Below are positions 7,229 to 15,697 of a stretch of DNA of 16,582 bases, piece after piece. Source of the DNA: an uncultured Erysipelotrichaceae bacterium (GTDB lineage: Bacteria; Bacillota_I; Bacilli_A; Erysipelotrichales; Erysipelotrichaceae); NCBI GenBank assembly GCA_944326175.1, contig CALVCY010000043.1, forward strand, positions 1 through 16,582, read 5' to 3'. Position 1 is the stretch's first letter; each line of letters opens with the position of its first letter. The notes below the pieces were generated by a model. That model did no database searches. It was given only the letters and a program-made list of their open reading frames with translations, and had not been told where the DNA came from. The position numbers were made by a program, and so were the translations under genes.

Positions 7229-8018
7229 ACGTATTATTACTGCTTTGATTCTTGCCGGTATCGCGATTCCTTGTGTCGCATTGCAGGGCGTTGCATTTGA
7301 TTTATTGGTACTGGCATTTATGGTGATTGCCATTTATGAAACGGTGCATTTGTTTAATGGAAAGTGGCATGTTGCATCCCAAGTCGGTATGGCTTTGGCC
7401 ATTGCAATCGCCTGTATTGCTCCCTATTTAGAATTTTCATTGATGGTGTTGGCAATCGTGGCCGCATTATTGATGATTTTTGATAAAAACGTAAACCCGA
7501 GCCAAATCGGTATTGCGGTATTGAATGGAATCATTTTCACACTGGCGATTGGTACGATCACCTTCTTTGGTGATGGAACCATGTACGGTGTCGGTGGATT
7601 CATGTATTTTTATATTTTTTTGGCATCATTGTTGTGCGATACCGGTGCTTATTTTGTCGGGATGTTATGCGGTAAGCATAAATTATGTGAACGCTTGTCC
7701 CCCAAAAAGACCATTGAAGGCGCCATTGGAGGATTTGTCGTCGGATGTGCAGGATCACTGGCATTTGGATATATTGCTTCCTCGATCAGTGGCATTTCCT
7801 TCAATTGGTCCATGTTTGCAATGCTGTCGGTGGTTCTACCAGTATTGTCCATGATCGGAGATCTGTATTTTTCGGCGATCAAACGCGAAGTTGGAATCAA
7901 GGATTTTGGTACTATTTTTCCCGGACACGGCGGTGTACTGGATCGGATCGATGGACTGTTATTTGCACTTGGTGCGAGCGCGCCGTTGGTCATGGCGTAT
8001 CTGATGTTGCTTTTATAG
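7221..8018 (+). CDS. cdsA: Phosphatidate cytidylyltransferase (CDP-diglyceride synthase)
   Basis: Integral membrane enzyme that converts phosphatidic acid and CTP to CDP-diacylglycerol, the precursor of phosphatidylglycerol and cardiolipin. The 265-residue product is almost entirely hydrophobic segments. It ends with the family signature: SPKKTIEGAIGG in the middle, then SMIGDLYFSAIKREVGIKD near residues 210-228 (with D214) and FPGHGGVLDRIDGL. The frame is also open from an ATG at 7206, but the ATG at 7221 has GGGGGA at 7208-7213 with 7-nt spacing and gives the usual short basic N terminus MVKR. It overlaps the uppS stop by 8 nt, so translation is probably coupled. Its own stop codon is part of the dxr ribosome binding site. 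Confidence 0.96.
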   Translation: MVKRIITALILAGIAIPCVALQGVAFDLLVLAFMVIAIYETVHLFNGKWHVASQVGMALAIAIACIAPYLEFSLMVLAIVAALLMIFDKNVNPSQIGIAVLNGIIFTLAIGTITFFGDGTMYGVGGFMYFYIFLASLLCDTGAYFVGMLCGKHKLCERLSPKKTIEGAIGGFVVGCAGSLAFGYIASSISGISFNWSMFAMLSVVLPVLSMIGDLYFSAIKREVGIKDFGTIFPGHGGVLDRIDGLLFALGASAPLVMAYLMLLL

Positions 8019-8027
8019 GAGGTATGC

Positions 8028-9194
8028 ATGCGCAAACGAATCGTATTACTCGGTGCATCCGGTTCGATCGGCACGCAGACGATCGATGTGATCAACCGAC
8101 ACGGCGACCGCTTTGAATTGGTCGGTTTTTCCGTTGGGCAGCAGGTGGACAAAGCCATTGCGATTTTAAAGCAATATCCTGTAAAAATGGTTTGTATCGC
8201 CAATGCAGATGATGCAGCTAAGGTATCCGCATTGTTTCCGGATACGAAAGTCGTATCCGGCGATGAGGGCTTACTGGAATTGACACGGTTGAGCGATTAT
8301 GACGTGTTGGTCAACGCATTGGTCGGATATGTCGGTTTAAAACCGACGGTTGAAGCCATCGTTCATCATAAACAGATCGCTCTGGCCAATAAAGAGACAT
8401 TGGTCATTGCTGGGGAAGTGGTGATGCGTTTAGCAAAAGACTATGGTGTGACCATCGTTCCCATTGATAGTGAACATTCGGCCATTTTCCAATGTCTGCA
8501 AGGGGTCCGCAAATGTGATATCCGAAATTTGTGGATCACAGCCAGCGGTGGTGCATTCCGCACCAAAAACCATGATGAACTGGCTAATGTGACGGTGGCG
8601 GATGCATTAGCACATCCCAATTGGGAAATGGGTGCCAAAATCACGGTAGATTCAGCGACGATGGTCAATAAAGGATTTGAGATCATCGAAGCGCATTGGC
8701 TATTTGATATCCCATATGAACGCATCCATCCGCTTTATCATCCTCAATCCATCGTCCATTCGATGGTAGAGTGTGTTGATGGTGCGACCATGGCTCAATT
8801 GGGCAGTGCCGATATGCGGGTACCGATCCAATATGCGTTGACCTATCCCGATCGCTTTGAAATCGATCCCAACCATGACTTGAATTGGTTCAATCCACTA
8901 GATCTGCATTTTGAACCCTTATCGTTTACACGGTATCCCTTATTGAAGTGTTGTCTGGATATGGCCAAGAAAGGCAATATATTCACTAGTGTGCTCAATG
9001 CGGCCAATGAAGTGGCCAATGCCGCTTTTCGAAAAGGGGATATTGGCTACTATGATCTAGAAAATGTGATCATGGCGACCTGTGCTGCTGCAAAACCCAG
9101 TGCATGTGTTACACTGGAAACATTGTGGCAAGCTCAACAATGGGCATTTGGTTATGCCACGGATTTGATTTATAAGGAGCGTTGTGAATGCTGA
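8028..9194 (+). CDS. dxr: 1-deoxy-D-xylulose 5-phosphate reductoisomerase
   Basis: Second enzyme of the MEP isoprenoid pathway: converts DXP to 2-C-methyl-D-erythritol 4-phosphate with NADPH and a divalent metal. The 388-residue product has the NADPH-binding GASGSIG (residues 9-15), ALANKETLVIAGE, the metal site PIDSEHSAIFQCL with D147 and E149, TASGGAFR, and MVNKGFEIIEAHWLF with the third metal ligand E218. The start at 8028 is fixed by TAGGAGG at 8016-8022, which uses the cdsA stop codon. rseP begins inside the gene, 7 nt before its end. Together with uppS it indicates that this organism makes its lipid carrier through the MEP route. Confidence 0.97.
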   Translation: MRKRIVLLGASGSIGTQTIDVINRHGDRFELVGFSVGQQVDKAIAILKQYPVKMVCIANADDAAKVSALFPDTKVVSGDEGLLELTRLSDYDVLVNALVGYVGLKPTVEAIVHHKQIALANKETLVIAGEVVMRLAKDYGVTIVPIDSEHSAIFQCLQGVRKCDIRNLWITASGGAFRTKNHDELANVTVADALAHPNWEMGAKITVDSATMVNKGFEIIEAHWLFDIPYERIHPLYHPQSIVHSMVECVDGATMAQLGSADMRVPIQYALTYPDRFEIDPNHDLNWFNPLDLHFEPLSFTRYPLLKCCLDMAKKGNIFTSVLNAANEVANAAFRKGDIGYYDLENVIMATCAAAKPSACVTLETLWQAQQWAFGYATDLIYKERCEC

Positions 9195-10249
9195 CATTGA
9201 TCATATTCATCTTAATTGTTGGATTTTTGATTGTCATCCACGAACTGGGCCACTTGCTGGCGGCCAAATGGGCCAATGTCTATTGTTATGAATATTCCAT
9301 TGGCATGGGACCATTACTGTACAAACACCAGTTTAAAGAAACGCAGTTTTCCATCCGTGCGATCCCGATCGGCGGGTATGTGGCCATGGCAGGGGAAGAT
9401 GAAGCCGGTGCACAGGCATATCCAGGCGTTGTGGTCCCGGCAGGGCGTCATCTGTATGAAGTCAAAAAGTGGAAACAGATCATCGTGATGCTAGCGGGTG
9501 TCACCATGAATGTGATCGTGGCATTCGGGTTGATGGCGTGTGCCATTTTCATCAATGGTGGCTACAATGATCTATCGATTCGACCATCCATTGTCACTTC
9601 AGTCGTGGATGGTTCGCCAGCACAACAAGCTGGATTGCAAGCCAATGATCATATCATTGCCTTGACGGATGAAACGGGTTCAACTATCGAAGTGGATGAT
9701 TTCAATGATGTTATCCCGTATATCGATGGTTCGACCATTACATTGACCGTTGAAAATAACGAGTCCACGCGGGATGTGGTCATCACACCGATCTATGATG
9801 AAACCACTCAATCCTATTTATTGGGAATCACGACACCAAGTGGTGTATGGAAAAATGCCACATTATTCAATGTGATCCCGGGTAGCTATTCTTTGTTAAA
9901 AGAAATGACCATAGCGATCGTGGATGCGTTTGTTGGTATTTTTACGGGTGATGGTTTGACCAATGTCTCCGGTGTGGTCGGTGCTTATCAAGCCACTGAT
10001 CAGGTCATTAGCATGGGTGTGGTCTCTGTATTGATGTTTATCGCCATGTTTTCATTGAATCTGGCTATCTTCAATGCGATACCGATCCCCGCATTAGATG
10101 GCGGGCGTGTGTTATTGTTGATTTTAGAAGTGATATTGGGCAATCGAGTCAGCAAGAAAATGGAAAGCAATCTGATCACGGCCAGTTTCATTCTTATTTT
10201 TGGTCTAACCATCCTCATTACAGCCAAAGATATTTTGAACTTGTTTTAA
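9188..10249 (+). CDS. rseP: RIP metalloprotease RseP (site-2 protease family)
   Basis: Intramembrane zinc protease of the M50 family, also called RasP in Bacillus. Relatives cleave anti-sigma factors and signal-peptide remnants within the membrane. The 353-residue protein starts with a transmembrane helix carrying HELGH at 18-22 (zinc ligands H18, H22; catalytic E19). The GGYVAMAGE reentrant segment and a second hydrophobic helix near residues 97-122 follow. A PDZ domain covers about 137-205 (SPAQQAGLQANDHIIAL). The third zinc ligand D304 lies in IPIPALDGGR. The C terminus is a last membrane helix. The start overlaps dxr by 7 nt, with AAGGAG at 9175-9180. In Bacillus this gene is followed by proS and polC; here galE follows. 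Confidence 0.96.
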   Translation: MLTLIIFILIVGFLIVIHELGHLLAAKWANVYCYEYSIGMGPLLYKHQFKETQFSIRAIPIGGYVAMAGEDEAGAQAYPGVVVPAGRHLYEVKKWKQIIVMLAGVTMNVIVAFGLMACAIFINGGYNDLSIRPSIVTSVVDGSPAQQAGLQANDHIIALTDETGSTIEVDDFNDVIPYIDGSTITLTVENNESTRDVVITPIYDETTQSYLLGITTPSGVWKNATLFNVIPGSYSLLKEMTIAIVDAFVGIFTGDGLTNVSGVVGAYQATDQVISMGVVSVLMFIAMFSLNLAIFNAIPIPALDGGRVLLLILEVILGNRVSKKMESNLITASFILIFGLTILITAKDILNLF

Positions 10250-10278
10250 TCAACTTTTTATATAACAAAGGAGCAATT

Positions 10279-11292
10279 ATGGCAACGATTCTTGTAACCG
10301 GGGGAACCGGATTCATTGGTTCCCACACCTGTGTGGAATTACTTTCCGCTAATCATTCTGTCGTGATTTTAGACAATCTGTACAATTCAAAGCAAGATGT
10401 GGTTGATCGGATCGAAAAAATCAGTGGGAAATCGGTTAAATTCTATCAGGGAGACATCCTGGATGATACGATCCTGGATCAAATCTTTACTGAAAATGCC
10501 ATTGATGCCGTGATCCATTTTGCAGCATTAAAAGCGGTGGGCGAATCCATGGAAAAACCATTGGAGTACTACCACAACAATGTTGGTGGCGCCATCAATC
10601 TGTATTTGGCTATGCAGCGTCATGGCGTCCATACCATCGTATTCTCCAGCAGTGCGACTGTTTATGGTCAACCAGAAAAAGTTCCCTGTTCGGAAGATGC
10701 CCCGATCCAGGAAGCTACTAATCCCTATGGTACGACCAAGATCTATAATGAAAAGATATTAACAGATCTTTGCCATGCGAATAAAGATTTCAGTGTGATG
10801 CTGTTGCGTTACTTCAATCCGATCGGTGCACATCCATCTGGTTTGCTGGGTGAAGTGCCCAACGGTGTTCCCAACAATTTGACTCCCTATGTTGCTCAGG
10901 TCGCATTGGGTCAGCGTGAATTTGTGCGGGTATGGGGCGATGATTATGATACCCCGGATGGCACCGGTGTTCGCGATTACATCCATGTCGTCGATCTGGC
11001 CAAAGGCCATGTCAATGCTTTGGATTACGCATTGCATCATCACGGTGTCCAAGCGGTCAATCTGGGTACTGGAGTCGGTTATAGCGTGTTGGATGTCATC
11101 CATGCTTACGAAAAGGTTTGCGGTCACAAGATCCCTTATCAAATCATGGATCGTCGCCCCGGAGATATCGCAGAAAACTATGCCGATGTGTCCAAAGCCA
11201 AAACACTGCTTGGCTGGAGCGCACAGTATGATCTTAACCAGATGGTCGCTGATTCCTGGCATTTTATGGAAAAACTGAACGCAGATCACTAA
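10279..11292 (+). CDS. galE: UDP-glucose 4-epimerase
   Basis: Extended short-chain dehydrogenase/reductase that interconverts UDP-glucose and UDP-galactose using bound NAD. The 337-residue product matches family length. It has the Rossmann motif TGGTGFIGS (residues 7-15), the catalytic serine region VFSSSATVYG (S125) and YxxxK at Y150/K154 within NPYGTTK. The substrate region RYFNPIGAHPSGLLGE and RDYIHVVDLAKGH are also present. Its own ribosome binding site AAAGGAG is at 10267-10273, 5 nt before the ATG. The 29-nt gap after rseP has no convincing promoter or terminator, so it is probably read with the upstream operon. It may supply UDP-galactose for cell-surface glycans; that role is inferred. 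Exact nucleotide-sugar specificity (UDP-Glc or UDP-GlcNAc) cannot be settled by eye. Confidence 0.94.
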   Translation: MATILVTGGTGFIGSHTCVELLSANHSVVILDNLYNSKQDVVDRIEKISGKSVKFYQGDILDDTILDQIFTENAIDAVIHFAALKAVGESMEKPLEYYHNNVGGAINLYLAMQRHGVHTIVFSSSATVYGQPEKVPCSEDAPIQEATNPYGTTKIYNEKILTDLCHANKDFSVMLLRYFNPIGAHPSGLLGEVPNGVPNNLTPYVAQVALGQREFVRVWGDDYDTPDGTGVRDYIHVVDLAKGHVNALDYALHHHGVQAVNLGTGVGYSVLDVIHAYEKVCGHKIPYQIMDRRPGDIAENYADVSKAKTLLGWSAQYDLNQMVADSWHFMEKLNADH

Positions 11293-11310
11293 AGCGTTTG
11301 AACTCAGTTT

Positions 11311-11350
11311 AAAACGGGTATCATCCCCGCATGGGGGTGATACCCGTTTT
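11311..11350. terminator. Strong, probably bidirectional terminator after galE
   Basis: An 18-bp stem has arms at 11311-11328 and 11333-11350, one G-U pair and a GCAT loop. The arms begin with AAAA and end with TTTT, so each strand ends the stem in a short T-run. It begins 18 nt after the galE stop. The right arm reaches the -35 region of the next promoter. Confidence 0.85.
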
Positions 11351-11368
11351 ATCCATTTAAACCGCCTG

Positions 11369-11377
11369 TGGTATAAT
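11369..11377 (+). promoter_or_regulatory. Extended -10 promoter for the surface-protein module
   Basis: TGGTATAAT is a perfect extended -10. The hexamer 17 nt upstream is TTATCC (11349-11354), a weak -35 overlapping the galE terminator. The predicted start site, 6-8 nt past the -10, is 11383-11385, only 3-5 nt before the ATG of the next gene at 11388. The mRNA would therefore be nearly leaderless. Confidence 0.75.
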
Positions 11378-11387
11378 CAGTAATGAC

Positions 11388-12377
11388 ATGAAAAACAAGA
11401 TAGATGGCAAAATCGTTGCAATCGGGATTGTGGCACTGGCTGTGGTCATCGTCGCCGCTTTGTTCGTTGTGAATCGTCTCAATCAAAACTATGGATCCAT
11501 TGATTCTCCTGTGGAATCTTCTTTGCCACAGGCCACTATGGTCAGTGGTCCGCTGGATGCTCCGGACAGTGAGAACGATGGTTTGACCATCGAATTCATG
11601 GATTCTCGATATTATCGTGGTGAAAATGTGGATTTTGATTTCTACGTGGTCACGTTACGTGTGACAACTACCGATGGGATCAATATCGATCTGAATCATT
11701 TCACGACCAGTGAGGGGATGAATTTGGCACAAACACAGGAGTATGCCGCTCAATTGGAATCCAACCAGTTTTATCTTGGTAAAGCCAATGTCGTCTATCA
11801 GCTGGTATCGGTTGAAAACACGGCATTATTCAATATCTTTGTTCCAACCACTTCAACATCTGCCATCACCATTAGTTGTGATCTGTTGCCAGATTTTTCG
11901 ATTTCATTGGATCCCACTCATAATATCAGTGATATCCATGATCTATTCTATGGTGCCAATGATGTCATCAGTGATGGACGCTCCTATCAACTGACCGTTT
12001 CTGAAACGTTTACGTTAGCCGGGGATGAGCTGGTCCAAACCATTGGCAATGAAACCTATGCCTATGCCGTTCCCAGTACCATTTCTGTCTTTGCATTCCG
12101 TTTGGATGCCGTATCCCTGTTTGGTGATGAGCTGATCATTGAAAGCGCCCAATATATCGCAGATGATGGAGAGGTATTCGATGCATTGGGTGGTGATATC
12201 ACCAGTGAACAATACCCCAATATCATTGGTCAAACCATTACGGATAAATCGTATGGATATCTGTTTTTCGAAGCATATAGCAACTACAATAATCCAGTTT
12301 CCTATAGTGGCGAATTGCATCTGAGATTGTCTGGCCATGCGGAAGAAATTAGTGTAAAGGTGGATTTGAATGCGTAA
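11388..12377 (+). CDS. Membrane-anchored extracellular protein of unknown function
   Basis: I do not recognise the family. The 329-residue protein has a short basic N terminus (MKNKIDGK), one hydrophobic helix at about residues 9-29 and then a Ser/Pro/Asp-containing linker. There is no lipobox cysteine, so it looks like an uncleaved signal anchor with the remainder outside the cell. The outer part is acidic and rich in alternating hydrophobic/polar segments (FDFYVVTLRVTT, SYQLTVSETFTL, SGELHLRLSG), suggesting one or more beta-sandwich domains. No Shine-Dalgarno sequence precedes the ATG, and the promoter lies so close that the transcript is probably nearly leaderless. The stop overlaps the start of the glucosaminidase gene by 8 nt, so the two are one transcription unit and probably act in the same wall process. 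Confidence 0.85.
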   Translation: MKNKIDGKIVAIGIVALAVVIVAALFVVNRLNQNYGSIDSPVESSLPQATMVSGPLDAPDSENDGLTIEFMDSRYYRGENVDFDFYVVTLRVTTTDGINIDLNHFTTSEGMNLAQTQEYAAQLESNQFYLGKANVVYQLVSVENTALFNIFVPTTSTSAITISCDLLPDFSISLDPTHNISDIHDLFYGANDVISDGRSYQLTVSETFTLAGDELVQTIGNETYAYAVPSTISVFAFRLDAVSLFGDELIIESAQYIADDGEVFDALGGDITSEQYPNIIGQTITDKSYGYLFFEAYSNYNNPVSYSGELHLRLSGHAEEISVKVDLNA

Positions 12378-15300
12378 ATTGTTCAAATGGTTAAAATCAT
12401 TATCGGAGTCTTCACTGGCATTCTTGCTGGGTCTGTCGGTATTTTCATATGTTGTTTATGAAAAAACTGAATCCATTGAAGCTTCCGGCACTTATCCGTA
12501 TGCCTGTTCCACCCTTTATAGCGTGGATCAAGCCAATAGCGACGGAACTTTAAGCAACATCTATTGTACGGACAAAATCGAGGATGCCCAAAGCCACATG
12601 AATTCCAGTGTCAACTATGTGGTCCGTGCACGCGATAATCTTTCTCCCAGTAAAATCGTGATGATGCATGGCGGATTGGTATATACCTATCCGATGCGTT
12701 CCGGTAAAACGACGTTGAACTTGTCCCATTGGTCCAATGGCAATAGTGCAACCACGTATGCCACGAAACATCGGGAGATGCTCTATGGTTGGACCAATTG
12801 GGCCAGTGGCGTGGATGGCCAGATCGCCGTATCTGTTAATGGATTCAATGGCTATGTCGAATTGAAGGAAGTCGATCTGATTCCCTGGGCCTGGGTCGAT
12901 AATGGCAAAACCGTGACACTCGGTGGTCATGATACCACTTCCGCCAATGAGCAACCTTTTGCCACCAAAATCAAGCAAAGTCATTACAACGTGTATGAAT
13001 CCAATGGCCAGAAATTACTCAGTTTTACCTGGAGTAGCGGCTGGAGTGCAAATGGGGATCCGGCAACATATACACATGTGCTGGGACCGGTTAGTGAAAA
13101 TGTCGCCAATGGAACGTATTATTCCTATGATGGCTATACATTCTATACCGATCGTGCCTGCAAGAATCATAGCTTTACGTATTACAACTACTATCAATAT
13201 CTGCCGTTTCGTAGCAAGACGAATCTGACAGCCGATGAACTCAATCGGTTTATCGACCAAGGGATCGGTAGTCGACAAAGTGTCTTGAAAGGCACCGGTC
13301 AGTATTTCATCGATGCCCAAAACAAGTATGGGATCAATGCCGCCATCGTGTTGGCCATTGCGATTTTGGAAAGTGGCTATGGTACCAGTCAATATGCTGT
13401 TGAACGCAAGAATCTATTTGGAATCAGTGCCTATGATTCCAATCCGAATAGTGCGACCTATTTTTCAAGTGTTCAAGATTGTATCAATCAGATGATGGGT
13501 TACTATCTCAAAGATTATTCGGATATCAAAGATCCTCGTTTCTTTGGGGCACATCTAGGAAACAAAGGCAGTGGAGCTAATGTGAAATATGCGGCCGATA
13601 CCTATTGGGGTTTGAAAATTGCTAGCCTGTATTATCAGATGGATGCCTATAGCAACGGAACAGATTTGGCGGATTATAATACGGTTTCTCGTGGTTTAAT
13701 CACAACATACAATGCGGCTGTGGATCTTAATCCAGGCAGTCATCAATTGTTCTCCACGGCCAATAATGCTGGCTACCAGGAAGCTTACATCATTCCGATC
13801 TTATCCACAGAGGGTGAATGGACCAAATGGCAATGCAACAACAAAGTTGAAAACGGGAATATTGTTTCCAATGGTTTTATCACCTACGACTGGGATGCTT
13901 CTCAAGTCTATACCCGTAGCAGTGATATCCAATTGATCAATGATGCTGCAAATACTGATACGGTACCAGATGGTTCCGTACCGACTGGAGACTTCAGTTT
14001 TGTACCAACATTGAGTGTTAAGGATAATATATTAACGATTTCCGGTACGGCATATCGTCCGGGTATCACGGTAAACGATACCAACACGTTGGTTCATCAA
14101 ATCACGATGATCGATGCATATTATTCTGGTACAGGGATTGAAAGTGAAACCACGATCGAAAAAGATGAGGTGGGACACTTCAAGGCGAGTGTGGATCTTA
14201 GTACGCTTGAAAATGGGGAATACACATTCACGGTATCGACCATTTATGGTTATTACAGCCAATACAATGATACGGATCATCTGATCGGCTCATTGGCTGA
14301 ATTACCGGCGGATGTCGAAGTGAATGATCATTTGATCCATTTCGAAAATCGCGATAATGGCACCACTTATATGGTGGTCACTTCGGTTACGGAAGAATTG
14401 CCGGATGGCAATGTCCCAATCGTTCCGGAAGAGCCAGAGCAGCCGGATACTTCCGATGATGAATTAGCTCACATTTTGATGAGTACACTCAATGGTGCGG
14501 ATTTGGATGGTACGACATTATCACTCCAGGGTACGGCTTATTTGACCAATATCAACGCAACGGAAGATATGGCGGATGATATTTCGATTTCCATTCGTTT
14601 GATCGATCGCAATGATCCGGATGGTGAAGGATATCCATTCGATGCGAGCATCGGCATGTACGATCAGGGATTCCCCAATGGCGATTTCAGATATGACTAT
14701 ATCGCTTATCAAGCATCGATCGATACTTCGACTCTTCCAAACAGTGTCTACACGGTCGAAATCACAGTAACCAACAGTGGTATCACCAATTCATCCATTC
14801 TTTATTCCAATAATAAAGATGCACTGATCAGTCAATACGTTGTTGGTGAAACTGATGGTATGATGTTTGAATTGACTGAAAATTATGATTATGGCTATCG
14901 GGTCGAAATCAATAAAGAAGCCAGTGCGGAGGATCTTACGGAGTTTGTAATCAATAAGCCATCGCGTCAAACTTCGACCATTACGGTCAATGACTATGAT
15001 ATCGATCCAAATCAGCAGACACTGACATTCTCGGGCAATGCGTATATTCGCATTTTAGATATTGCTGGTTCGATTATACCAACTGGCCAGATTTATCTTG
15101 TATCCAGTGATGATGGTCAATTCTATGAAGGAACTGTGCAATGGAGTGCAGGGGATACGGCATTGCCAACTAGCGGTACCAATGGATTTACCGTAACCAA
15201 TTCATCGTATCAAGCTTCTTTCGATTTAAACGATGTCCCGGCTGGTGAATATAAAATCATGATTTATGAAACCATTGAGATCGACGGGACAACCTATTCG

Positions 15301-15621
15301 GATCTGTTTGAAGTTCGCAGTGCGACGGTTCGTCAAGGGATAACACAGTCCAGTGAGACTCGCAGCTTCACATTTGAACAAACCTCGATTCGAAATCGGA
15401 TCAAGTTAACCATCAAGGATTTGGTGGAATCTACTACTGAAGAAGAGTCGAGCAAAGATCCTTCACTGGAAAATCTTGAAAATTCTCAGTCGAACAAGCT
15501 CGATGAGCTGGAAAGCACGCCATCAGCAATACCAAATTCAGTCAATTCTGAAACAGACGAAACACCATCGACACCAATCGGCGGCGTCCCGGGGGACAAT
15601 TCTATAAATCCATCAAATTAA
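12370..15621 (+). CDS. Exported glucosaminidase-domain protein with three C-terminal repeats
   Basis: Predicted cell-wall hydrolase, 1083 residues. A basic N terminus and hydrophobic helix (about 14-30) form a signal peptide or anchor; cleavage near residue 38 is possible. Residues 40-290 have no clear identity: a part with NGFNGYVELKEVDLIP looks SH3-like, and YYSYDGYTFYTD and YNYYQYLPFRSKTN resemble segments before the catalytic domain in other Bacillota glucosaminidases, from memory. The glucosaminidase domain spans about 303-430, with E334 in AILESGYGTS as probable catalytic acid, then NLFGI and ADTYWG. Three related beta-rich repeats follow at about 542-670, 699-847 and 868-987. The tail is Ser/Glu/Asn/Pro-rich and has no LPxTG motif. 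AAAGGTGG at 12356-12363 precedes the ATG, which overlaps the upstream gene by 8 nt. Confidence 0.92.
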   Translation: MRKLFKWLKSLSESSLAFLLGLSVFSYVVYEKTESIEASGTYPYACSTLYSVDQANSDGTLSNIYCTDKIEDAQSHMNSSVNYVVRARDNLSPSKIVMMHGGLVYTYPMRSGKTTLNLSHWSNGNSATTYATKHREMLYGWTNWASGVDGQIAVSVNGFNGYVELKEVDLIPWAWVDNGKTVTLGGHDTTSANEQPFATKIKQSHYNVYESNGQKLLSFTWSSGWSANGDPATYTHVLGPVSENVANGTYYSYDGYTFYTDRACKNHSFTYYNYYQYLPFRSKTNLTADELNRFIDQGIGSRQSVLKGTGQYFIDAQNKYGINAAIVLAIAILESGYGTSQYAVERKNLFGISAYDSNPNSATYFSSVQDCINQMMGYYLKDYSDIKDPRFFGAHLGNKGSGANVKYAADTYWGLKIASLYYQMDAYSNGTDLADYNTVSRGLITTYNAAVDLNPGSHQLFSTANNAGYQEAYIIPILSTEGEWTKWQCNNKVENGNIVSNGFITYDWDASQVYTRSSDIQLINDAANTDTVPDGSVPTGDFSFVPTLSVKDNILTISGTAYRPGITVNDTNTLVHQITMIDAYYSGTGIESETTIEKDEVGHFKASVDLSTLENGEYTFTVSTIYGYYSQYNDTDHLIGSLAELPADVEVNDHLIHFENRDNGTTYMVVTSVTEELPDGNVPIVPEEPEQPDTSDDELAHILMSTLNGADLDGTTLSLQGTAYLTNINATEDMADDISISIRLIDRNDPDGEGYPFDASIGMYDQGFPNGDFRYDYIAYQASIDTSTLPNSVYTVEITVTNSGITNSSILYSNNKDALISQYVVGETDGMMFELTENYDYGYRVEINKEASAEDLTEFVINKPSRQTSTITVNDYDIDPNQQTLTFSGNAYIRILDIAGSIIPTGQIYLVSSDDGQFYEGTVQWSAGDTALPTSGTNGFTVTNSSYQASFDLNDVPAGEYKIMIYETIEIDGTTYSDLFEVRSATVRQGITQSSETRSFTFEQTSIRNRIKLTIKDLVESTTEEESSKDPSLENLENSQSNKLDELESTPSAIPNSVNSETDETPSTPIGGVPGDNSINPSN
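13993..14379 (+). repeat. Surface-protein repeat 1
   Basis: Protein repeat at residues 542-670 of the glucosaminidase protein. Anchor motifs are ILTISGTAY (554-562) and FKASVDLSTLENGEYTFTV (604-622), ending in an F-E-containing strand near 658-670. Sequences are diverged, so boundaries are approximate. Confidence 0.65.
14464..14910 (+). repeat. Surface-protein repeat 2
   Basis: Residues 699-847. Equivalent motifs are TLSLQGTAYL (716-725) and YQASIDTSTLPNSVYTVEI (780-798). It has an insertion relative to repeat 1 between the two motifs, which contains an Asp/Gly-rich loop. Confidence 0.65.
14971..15330 (+). repeat. Surface-protein repeat 3
   Basis: Residues 868-987. Equivalent motifs are TLTFSGNAYI (884-893) and YQASFDLNDVPAGEYKIMI (947-965). 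The spacing between the motifs is close to that of repeat 2. It is followed directly by the low-complexity C-terminal tail. Confidence 0.65.
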
Positions 15622-15649
15622 AACGTTTATATCTCAACAATGCGCATCA

Positions 15650-15697
15650 AATCAATCAAAAAAGAGCACGCAAGTAAGTGCTCTTTTTTGATTGATT
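15650..15697. terminator. Bidirectional intrinsic terminator after the glucosaminidase gene
   Basis: A perfect 20-bp inverted repeat has arms at 15650-15669 and 15678-15697 with an 8-nt loop (GCAAGTAA). The GC-rich inner part GAGCAC/GTGCTC is followed by TTTTTT on either strand, so it can stop transcription in both directions. It starts 28 nt after the stop codon. Confidence 0.92.

Noticed and set aside
10235..10264. Promoter TTGAAC, 18 nt, TATATA before galE
   Set aside because: It would start transcription inside the galE ribosome binding site, and TATATA in an AT-rich gap is weak evidence.
15430..15621. Sortase signal at the end of the glucosaminidase protein
   Set aside because: The tail has no LPxTG-like motif, hydrophobic helix or basic end; anchoring would need the N-terminal helix or non-covalent binding.
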